Positions 55,801 through 61,500 of a stretch of 64,000 nt of DNA are shown here, one piece after another. Origin of the DNA: Brevibacillus sp. DP1.3A (GTDB lineage: Bacteria > Bacillota > Bacilli > Brevibacillales > Brevibacillaceae); contig NZ_CP085876.1 in assembly GCF_013284245.2 (NCBI RefSeq), positions 879,001 to 943,000 on the forward strand, written 5' to 3'. The position numbers and the translations under genes were made by a program. Within the stretch, counting starts at the first letter, position 1. Every line of letters begins with the position of its first letter. The notes below the pieces were generated by a model. It was not told where the DNA came from. It ran no database searches and worked only from the letters and a program-made list of their open reading frames with translations.

Positions 55801-56445
55801 TATACGAGCTTGCTTGCGGCGATCAACATTTGGCTGTCACTCCTCACAGATCAAACCATCATTACTGTCGGATCGACTTTATCTGGTCGTACACAGACGG
55901 ACCTTGAAGGAATTATTGGTCCGCTAATCAATCCGGTCGCCATGCGTACAGATTTGTCAGGCAATCCGACTGTATTGGAAATGTTGAACAGAACAAGAGA
56001 AACCGCATATGGTGCGTACGAGAATCAAGAGTATCCGTACAATTTGGTCGTAGAGGATCAACTAGCTACCACAGGCGATAAGAAGAGTTTGTATTCCATT
56101 GTTTTTATTGGACAACACGTATCGAACAATCAGCCGGAATCAGCTGTAATTACCTTTACGGAATGTCCGTTACGTCGTTTTCTGGACGAAACGATTATCA
56201 AAGCATATGAAGGAAGTCACTTCGTTCAAGATGATCAGTTGGATATGATGTTATTTTTGTCCACGCGTCATGACCAACTGACGTTAACGGCACATTACAA
56301 CACGGAAGCATTCAGCGAGAATACCATGGATACGTTACTGGATCAGCTAAAGCATGTCATCTGCCAAATGATTGACAATCCAATGCAGCGCTTGTCTCAA
56401 ATAAACTTGGTGGAAGAATATGATTTCAATGAACTGTTCAGCTAA
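46879..56445 (+). CDS. NRPS 2: A(Val) - T - C - A(Val) - T - C - A - T - C
   Basis: 3188 residues. It begins directly with an A domain. A3 (1-500) and A4 (about 1060-1560) both read DAFWLGGTFK, one residue from the valine code DAFWIGGTFK, so two valines in a row are likely (isoleucine is possible). Carriers: Ser540, Ser1605, Ser2666. C4 (HHVITDG at 732), C5 (HHVITDG at 1797), A5 (about 2130-2620; DDVQISTIDK, with WGATE in place of YGPTE), T5 and C6 (HHIGFDG at 2861). The start overlaps no other gene: the stop of NRPS 1 is part of the TAGGAGG ribosome site, 10 bases before this ATG. The first two modules are near-copies of each other. C6 at the end has no A domain after it; a separate C gene follows. 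Confidence 0.95.
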   Translation: MQDSITALFEEQVELHPDAIALVYKDASLTYKELNSRANRLAHYLKSCGVGAESRVGLYMDRSFEMIISMVAILKAGGAYVPLDPAYPEQRLLYMLQDASISIVLTQESLVPRLPDGLKIVCPDLDASKINKESDANLGESTTSESLAYLMYTSGSTGNPKGVLIPQRGVIRLTKHASYVSLTPDETMLQLASISFDAATFEIWGSLLNGAKLVIYPFHGLSLDELGQVLLEEEISTLWLTAGVFHQMIDYRIEDLRGVRQLLTGGDIVSAKHAQRALDMLPDTLVINGYGPTENTTFTCFYHIKQKSEIQHSVPIGRPINDTEVFILNDKQKLVPVGLVGELYVGGKGLAFGYWNRPELNQEKFIPHPFQTDSEARLYRTGDLVKFVPGRGIEFIGRKDNQVKIRGNRIELGEIVAILNQHESVREAIVLVHEYGADDKRLIAYIAGDGDVDEWKQYASEQLPPFMVPSYFVKMDVFPLTANGKVDRQALPLPEMRTMKDEFVAPRTDTENRIAEIWHEILKVERLSIHDSFFDLGGHSLLATQVISRLQDAFHLSIPLRILFECPTIASLDVKIMELGRDGKRERTPAIARVSHRDKLPLSHAQQRLWFLHQLEPESTAYNVPHMWRLTGQWNVRALETGWNALLQRHDILRTVFSNEGGQPFQVIEPYVYQTLPVIDLRDRPAAEKEEQIHDYIEQEADKRFDLQRGPLIQVKFIVVEDDQFLLLCTMHHVITDGWSEDILLEEWLSFYEEVESGTRAELPDLPIQYADFAVWQREWLTDEVMGQQLDYWKAELSGELPVLQLPIDRPRPSIQTYAGSMHKIVLASELLEKLKAFSRQENTTLFMTLLAAYQGFLSRYTGQNDILVGSPIANRNVKEIEGLIGFFVNTLVYRANLQDNPTFKQLLAQVKEKALQAQEYQDVPFEKIVEMLQVERNTSYSPVFQTVFTWAEMEADVYRTSSGQLEKMPVQINVAKFDLQLSTGESEDGLVLNMIYNTDLFDPSTIEKMTDRFAHWLQELVNAPDIPIALLELLTEEERHKLLLEWNHTGSDFGKNEGATVSKQDSIATLFEEQVELHPDATALVYKGTSLSYRELNSRANQLAHYLKACGVGADSRVGLYMDRSFEMIISMVAILKAGGAYVPLDPAYPEQRLLYMLQDASITTVLTQESLVSRLPDGLKIVCPDLDASEINKESDANLGESTTSESLAYLMYTSGSTGNPKGVLIPHRGVIRLTKHASYVSLTPDETMLQLASISFDAATFEIWGSLLNGAKLVIYPFHGLSLEELGQVLRDEKISTLWLTAGVFHQMIDYRIEDLKGVRQLLAGGDIVSAKHAQRALDMLPDTLVINGYGPTENTTFTCYYPIKNKSAIQHTIPIGRPIDDTEVYILSEMLKVVPDGLVGELFVGGKGLAFGYWNRPEMNQEKFIPHPFHSDPEARLYRTGDLVKYVSGRGIEFIGRKDNQVKIRGNRIELGEIVAVLSQHESVRDAVVLVHEYGADDKRLIAYIAGDGDVDEWRRYASEQLPSFMVPSYFVKMDVFPLTANGKVDRQALPLPEMRTMKDEFVAPRTDTENRIASIWREVLKTETERLSIHDSFFDLGGHSLLATQVISRLQEAFQLSIPLRILFECPTIASLDAKIMELGRDGKRERTPAIAKASHLEKLPLSHAQQRLWFLHQLEPESTAYNVPHMWRLTGQWNVQALETGWNALLQRHDILRTVFLNEGGQPFQVIEPHVYRILPVIDLRDRSAAEKEEQIHDTIMQEADKRFDLQRGPLIQAKLIVVEADQFLLLCTIHHVITDGWSEDILSEEWLAFYEEVESGARAELAELPIQYADFSVWQREWLTDEVMGQQLDYWKAELSGELPVLQLPIDRPRPSIQTYAGNMHKMVLATELLEKLKALSRQENTTLFMTLLAAYQGFLSRYTGQTDILVGSPIANRNVKEIEGLIGFFVNTLVYRANLQDNPTFKQLLAQVKEKALQAQEYQDVPFGKIVEMLQLERNTSYSPVFQTVFTWAEMKAEVYQSSSGQLEKMPVQINVAKFDLQLSMGESEDGLVMNMIYNTDLFDPSTIEKMTDHFANWLQELVNAPDVPMALLELLSEKERHKILVEWNDTAVAIPENTCLHDLFIEQAKKTPELIAAEYGSEKMTYQELDRRSNQLAHYLIMLGVGPNTPVGICMNRSIELVISILGIVKAGGAFLPLDTEMPQARMAKLLESSKTNICISEPEFMNLFGQATHVRCIDSQAEREKIASMPEGLPEQTVKPTDLVSIYYTSGSTGNPKGVENHHYGWVNRMLWMQRQHGLEQGESVLQKTTLTFDDAAVEFFWPLSVGGRISLLEPWLHRDPEAIIQAAIHYQVACIQFVPSMLNMFVDTLTSEDAPKLHKLKNVISSGEALLPETVGKFFKKLNAKLHNTWGATEVSIDSTIYTCSPMDVLEKDCVSVGKPIDNNRVYVLDQNRKAVPIGVIGDLYIGGLGLARGYLHNSEKTQEVFMENPFVPGERIYRTGDKGYFLPSGNIKFVGRQDNQIKIRGMRVELGDIESTLSRHPSVREVAVISVKNDRSATELAAYIVGDGDVNEWRAFLKEHLPAYMIPTYFMKLDSIPKTTSGKIDRNRLELPYVKPSDFSIIEPRTIPEELIHSIWCDIVQVDQISIKDSFFDRGGHSLLATQVISRMRTVFGMDIPLRTIFEFPTIEAIAARISEIKQGSETSTRIHEVSRVENQTDVSLFEVSHGQRRQWFHAKFSDQEAVGGVYLFEVAGPVDSHSMYRSMGLMFERHRIMRTTIIENEGQLYQKVHDDLEVENAFIDLSSLSVTEGEQRIKMDLQAALYKPFDFSRESFFRMTLYRVTPTKHFLILSAHHIGFDGWSLDVFMNDLRGIYQQVKSDVQQEFSKPLDYMDYTLWQQARLQNGELNRQRDYWLKQLQQNVEAPFIPRETHSFTHGNRISNVASLPIEQVTGQSLLELTRMAGGTVYTSLLAAINIWLSLLTDQTIITVGSTLSGRTQTDLEGIIGPLINPVAMRTDLSGNPTVLEMLNRTRETAYGAYENQEYPYNLVVEDQLATTGDKKSLYSIVFIGQHVSNNQPESAVITFTECPLRRFLDETIIKAYEGSHFVQDDQLDMMLFLSTRHDQLTLTAHYNTEAFSENTMDTLLDQLKHVICQMIDNPMQRLSQINLVEEYDFNELFS
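46882..50021 (+). repeat. tandem duplication, copy 1 (valine module 3)
   Basis: First copy of a 3189-bp (1063-codon) direct repeat covering A, T and C. Long runs are identical to copy 2 (for example around the A3 core, GGTTCGACAGGAAATCC). The difference between copies is mostly silent or conservative. Confidence 0.85.
50071..53210 (+). repeat. tandem duplication, copy 2 (valine module 4)
   Basis: Second copy, in frame with the first. The junction between the copies (about 50022-50070) codes for a linker (HTGSDFGKNEGATVSKQ) that is missing in front of copy 1, where the gene boundary lies instead. Confidence 0.85.
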
Positions 56446-56458
56446 CTAGTTTATGGCT

Positions 56459-56509
56459 GTTGGGGCATGCTGGTGAGAGCCGCATGCCCAACCATTACGC
56501 AGTTGCGTA
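56459..56509 (+). other. paired hairpins in the NRPS2 / C-gene gap
   Basis: TTGGGGCATGC and GCATGCCCAA can pair (one bulged G), and TACGCA GT TGCGTA forms a second stem just after. No T-run follows, so they may adjust mRNA processing or stability rather than end transcription. Confidence 0.4.
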
Positions 56510-56524
56510 TCGGGGTGACTACGA

Positions 56525-58552
56525 ATGATGGATAAAACTTTTATCAAAACCATCCCTCTGTCTGAAGCTCAAAAAGATTACTATTTACACGATTTGGTCT
56601 ATCCAATGAGTCCATATTATCAGGAGCAGTATCTGTTCCGATTCGAAAGTAGATTGGATGTATCGGTTACGCTCCGTGTTCTTTACGAGATCGTGAAACG
56701 CCACGAAATCTATCGTTCCATTTTTGTTTTGGAAGACGAGCCCATCCAAAAAGTATATAGCGAGCCCGTAGTGGATTTTGAACATGTGTCTTCCGCTACC
56801 TGGGACGATACGATGATTAGAGAATATTTCAATGAGGAGTTCAACAAGCCTTTTACGCTGGAAGAGGGGCCGTTATTCAGTTGCAGATTGCTGGATGATA
56901 AAGAAAGCGGCAGTATTTTAAGTTTCAAGTATCATCATATCTGCTTTGATGGGTGGAGTGTCTCGCTCACGCTCGATGAATTTACGATGATCTACCAACT
57001 ACTGATAACGGGCAATGATCAGGAGTTGCAACCTCAAATACACCAATACGCGGACTTTGTGGAGTGGGAACAGAAGTACATAGCCAGCCAAGAAGGCGAA
57101 GCTGCGAGAGTGTTTTGGAAAAAGAAATTGGGCGGAAATCTTGAGAGGTTAGAAGTACCGGCAGATAAAAAACGTCCGAGTACCCCTTCGTTTAAAGGAG
57201 GGATATCATTCTTTACGTTTACCCGCGAGCTCCGGGATGAGTTGATTGCTTATCACAAACATAACAAATATCCTACGGATGTCATTTATTTATCCCTTTT
57301 TAGTGCTTTGCTTTATCGGATAGCTGGGCAAGACGACGTCATTGTTGGCGTACCGAGATACGGCAGGCCAAAAAGAGAGTTTCATACGATCATGGGACCG
57401 TGTATGGTGATGCTTCCCCTGCGAATCAAAATTCCAAAAAACAGCTCGCTACGTGAGTTAGCCAAGCAGATTCATGAAGAATTGTCTTTATGTTCACAGT
57501 ATCAAAACTATCCAATCTCTTTGATTACAGCTGAATTGCAATATGAGCGCGATAAAAAATATGCTTCCTTTTTTTCAACGGCTTTCGTCCATCAAAAAGC
57601 GATTAAGCAAGACGCAGCCATTATGCTGGGCAATGCGCAAAATACTTTTGATAGCAATGGTCTTACCGTAAGCATCTATCCGATTGGCAAAGATGTATCC
57701 CAGTATGATTTATGTTTGGTCGTTGAAAAGGACAACCATCATGATATATTGGCAGGCTTCGAATACAATTCGGATATTTTGGATGAAGAAACCATTGCCA
57801 AATGGGTTGCCGACTTTGAACGCACCAGTCTTTATCTTTTGAAAAATGATCGCGAAAGCATCCCTGTATATGCAGGTCAGCCCAACGATTGGATGAAAAG
57901 TCTTACCAATTTGCCTTCCCTCAAGATATTGCCGGAGGACGACATTCCGCTCTCTACCGACTCAATAAAGTTCGAGCAAGAGACGTTTGAATGGGCATGC
58001 TTGCAGGAGAAGGGGATATCTCAACTAGTTGAAGTTTGGGATACCTCTTCCTATGCGATATTCGTGACCGCATTTCTCGTACTTTTGTATGCAGAAACCG
58101 AGAAGGAGGATTTGGCTTTGGCATTTCGTGCGGGGTGGGACGAGAGCGAGGATGTCCCAAGCGCCTTGCTTTTACGAGCTGATCTGTCAGGCAATCCACT
58201 ACTTGGCGATTTGGTTTTGCAAGTCCAAAGCAAGTTAAAAGAAGCCCATTATCATCAAGTGTCCTTTCCTAAACCTCACGAGCCTCAACTCTTATTTGAA
58301 ATGAATGAGAACGAATTTCCCTCCACGATTGATTTTCAATTCCGCATCCATGAATCTAACGACCACATAAATGGCACCATTACCTATCGTGCGAATGTAT
58401 TCAAGAGGGAGACTGTGCAACGGATCTGCACCCACTATGAATACTTGTTGGAAAATGTGACAGCCGAGCCGCATCGAAGAATCCGCGAGATTGTCAGTCA
58501 TCTAAACAGCCAATTCCTAACCAGTGATGATTTTGAACAATTATTTCTGTAG
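56525..58552 (+). CDS. free-standing condensation protein: C plus C-terminal half C
   Basis: 675 residues, no A or carrier domain. Residues 1-450 form a complete condensation domain with HHICFDG (137-143). Residues 470-675 are a second copy of the C-terminal lobe only (FVTAFLVLLYAETEKEDLA, LLLRADLSGNPLLGDLV, then YRANVFKRETVQRI). GGGGTGA stands 6 bases before the ATG. It lies between NRPS 2, which ends with a C domain, and NRPS 3, which starts with one. It may act in trans on a loaded carrier, replace a poor C domain, or form an ester, or be left over from module loss. Function inferred from position only. Confidence 0.9.
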   Translation: MMDKTFIKTIPLSEAQKDYYLHDLVYPMSPYYQEQYLFRFESRLDVSVTLRVLYEIVKRHEIYRSIFVLEDEPIQKVYSEPVVDFEHVSSATWDDTMIREYFNEEFNKPFTLEEGPLFSCRLLDDKESGSILSFKYHHICFDGWSVSLTLDEFTMIYQLLITGNDQELQPQIHQYADFVEWEQKYIASQEGEAARVFWKKKLGGNLERLEVPADKKRPSTPSFKGGISFFTFTRELRDELIAYHKHNKYPTDVIYLSLFSALLYRIAGQDDVIVGVPRYGRPKREFHTIMGPCMVMLPLRIKIPKNSSLRELAKQIHEELSLCSQYQNYPISLITAELQYERDKKYASFFSTAFVHQKAIKQDAAIMLGNAQNTFDSNGLTVSIYPIGKDVSQYDLCLVVEKDNHHDILAGFEYNSDILDEETIAKWVADFERTSLYLLKNDRESIPVYAGQPNDWMKSLTNLPSLKILPEDDIPLSTDSIKFEQETFEWACLQEKGISQLVEVWDTSSYAIFVTAFLVLLYAETEKEDLALAFRAGWDESEDVPSALLLRADLSGNPLLGDLVLQVQSKLKEAHYHQVSFPKPHEPQLLFEMNENEFPSTIDFQFRIHESNDHINGTITYRANVFKRETVQRICTHYEYLLENVTAEPHRRIREIVSHLNSQFLTSDDFEQLFL

Positions 58553-58570
58553 CGAAAGGGGTGCACTGGC

Positions 58571-61500
58571 TTGAAGCATTTAACAAAAGAGAATGTACTA
58601 GAAGTCATAGAGCTTTCCATGGTGCAAAAGCAATTATTACGCCCTGACAAGATGACAACCATGCGCTATCTCATCGAGCACCGTCTCGAACTGGAAAGCG
58701 TTGAAGAAACGTGGAAGGAATTAGTCAGCCAGACGCCAGTGATGCGAACGGTTTTCCGCCAGCTCAAAAATAAACATGTACAAGTCGTGTTGAAGGAGCT
58801 CCCCATTCCCATTGACTGGCACGATGTACGGGAATTATCTCCTGAACAGCAAGAGCAAGTGTATCTCTCTACGCTTACATCCCATCAGGAGCCCATTCCG
58901 TATGAGGAGGGGCCGTTAGTCCGGGTATCGATTTTGCAGATGGACGCCAATCAATCCGTCCTCATCTGGACCCATCATGCATTATGTATGGACGATGCCA
59001 GTCGCGAGCTTCTTGTAGCGGAATGGTTGAAACGGGTACGGGGTACGCAGCCATCTGTTGACCAGCGGGCCTCATTCAAAGAGTACGTTGCTTGGGAGTC
59101 AAGCCAAGATGGCTCCAGAGTCAAAAGCTTTTGGACAGATCAATTCCAAGGCTATGAAAGCGAGACTGTGTTTTATCCGGTACAAGGGGCACAGAAGGAA
59201 GTAAGTCATCCGATCAGTTGCAACGCTGTTCTTTCCGAAGCATTAACCACGTCCATCGGAAGCATGGTATTCGAGCAGCGGGTATCCATAGAGGCAATCT
59301 TTCAGGCTGCTTGGCTCCTCTTGGAGAATATGTACAGTGGCGAGGACAAGCTGGTTGTTGGTGTTACCGTCTCTGGCAGACCCGAAACATGGAAAGAGGC
59401 GAATACCATTATTGGGCCATTGGCTCACAGCTTACCTGTCTTCCTGACAGTGCATGAGAATCAAAAAGTGCGTGATGTCGTAAAGGAAGTTCAGGAAAGC
59501 TGGGAACAACTGCGGCAACATGAAATGGCCACACTAGATATGGTCCGTAACTATGCAGGTGTCCGAGAAGCTGATCCTATATTTGGAACGACACTGACGA
59601 TACGGAATGGCGCAGAAGATCACCAGGAATCTGCCATGCTTTATCGCGGCGGCCTCCAAATAGTGGAGATAGTCGTAACGGTCGGGCAGCTCATGAAGAT
59701 TCAATTGTTCCATGAGAATGCGTCCTCCAAGAGCGATCTGGAACGGCTGCAATCCCATTACATCCATATGCTCGAGCAGATTTGCTCAGAGGCAGACAGG
59801 CGCATCAGCGATCTGAACATCGTGACGGATGAAGAACAAGAGGTCATGACAAGGGTGATGGGTAATTTTGCGAAGTCGAATCGTAGCATGGAGCAATTTG
59901 CGCAGCAAATCATAGAAGAGCAGGTCAAGCGCAATCCTGACGCTGTTGCTGCTATCGACCGGAAGCAATCCATCACCTACCGGGAATTGAATGAGGATTC
60001 GAACCGATTGGCGCATTGGCTCCGAAGACAAGGATTTGGCCGAAATGATCTTGCTTGCCTATTTGCAGAGAGAAGCATCGACATGCTGATTGGCATTCTG
60101 GCTGTACTGAAAGCAGGAGGGGCCTATGTCCCGCTTGATACAGCGCATCCCGAGCAACGACTCCTTACGATTCTGGATAACAGCAAGGCGAAGGTCTTAC
60201 TGACCGAGGCGCGTTTCCAAGCGCGCAGCATGACCTTGGCAGACAACTTGGACCACAAGCCAGTCGTGTTTTGCCTGAATGAAGGGGACGGGTCAAGCCC
60301 GGATATCTCTTCTTTGCAAGCGTCGGATACAACGAATCCAGAGATCATCCAAGCACATGATGATTTGGCAAACGTCTTTTTTACCTCAGGCTCCACTGGT
60401 ATGCCAAAAGGGGCAATGATCGAGCATAGCGGCATGCTGAATCATCTTTACGCCAAAATGGATGTCCTTGGACTGAATAAAGACAGCGTCGTAGCGCAGA
60501 ATGCTTCCCATTGCTTTGATATATCGGTGTGGCAATTCCTGGCTCCCTTGATGGCAGGGGGAAAGCTTGTGATTTACGACAACGAGACAGCTACTGATCC
60601 GGATGCATTGCTCCAAGCCTTGAATCGAGACGGTGTCACCGTGATTCAGATGGTACCAGCGATGATAGAAGCATTGCACAATGCTGCACTGACTCTTCCA
60701 CCTGAACAGCATGCGTTGCCTCAATTGCAATACATGATTTCTACCGGAGAGGGATTGCCAGTAACACTGTGCAAAAAGTGGCAAGACCTGTATCCCGATG
60801 TGATTGTAGTGAACACGTATGGAGCTACAGAGTGCTCAGATGATACGATGCATGAAATCATCGATCGTTCGTATGTGCATGATGATTATCCTTATGTGGC
60901 CTTGGGAAGCTCGATCGCCAATATGAAGCACTATGTGCTGGACAAATGGATGCGTCCCGTTCCGGTTGGTTGTGTCGGGGAAATCTACATTTCTGGCACT
61001 GGCGTAGGGCGGGGGTATCTCCATGATGCTGAACGCACGGAGCTAGCCTATTCAGAAAATCCACTTTTGCAGGATAGAAAAGAACGGCTGTATAAGACAG
61101 GCGATTTGGGACGCTATTTGTCAAATGGGAGACTCGTATTTGTTACGCGTGCTGATTTTCAGGTAAAAGTACGCGGATATCGCATAGAGCTCGGTGAGAT
61201 AGAAAATGCTCTTTTACGTCACACGCTGGTGAGACAGTGTGTAGCGATTGCGCGAGAGGATGAAAATGGGCAGAACCGAATGGTTTGCTATGTGGTCATG
61301 CATGAACAGCAGAGTGAACCTGAGCTGCAAGCCTATCTCAGAACGATCTTGCCGGAGTATATGATTCCGGAACGAATCGTTATTCTGGATGCGATGCCAC
61401 TGAATCGCAACGGAAAAATAGACAAAAAAGCATTGCCAGAGACAGAAGTGATTCAAAAGAAGCCGGAAGCATTCGTTGCTCCGCGCAATGATCTGGAACG

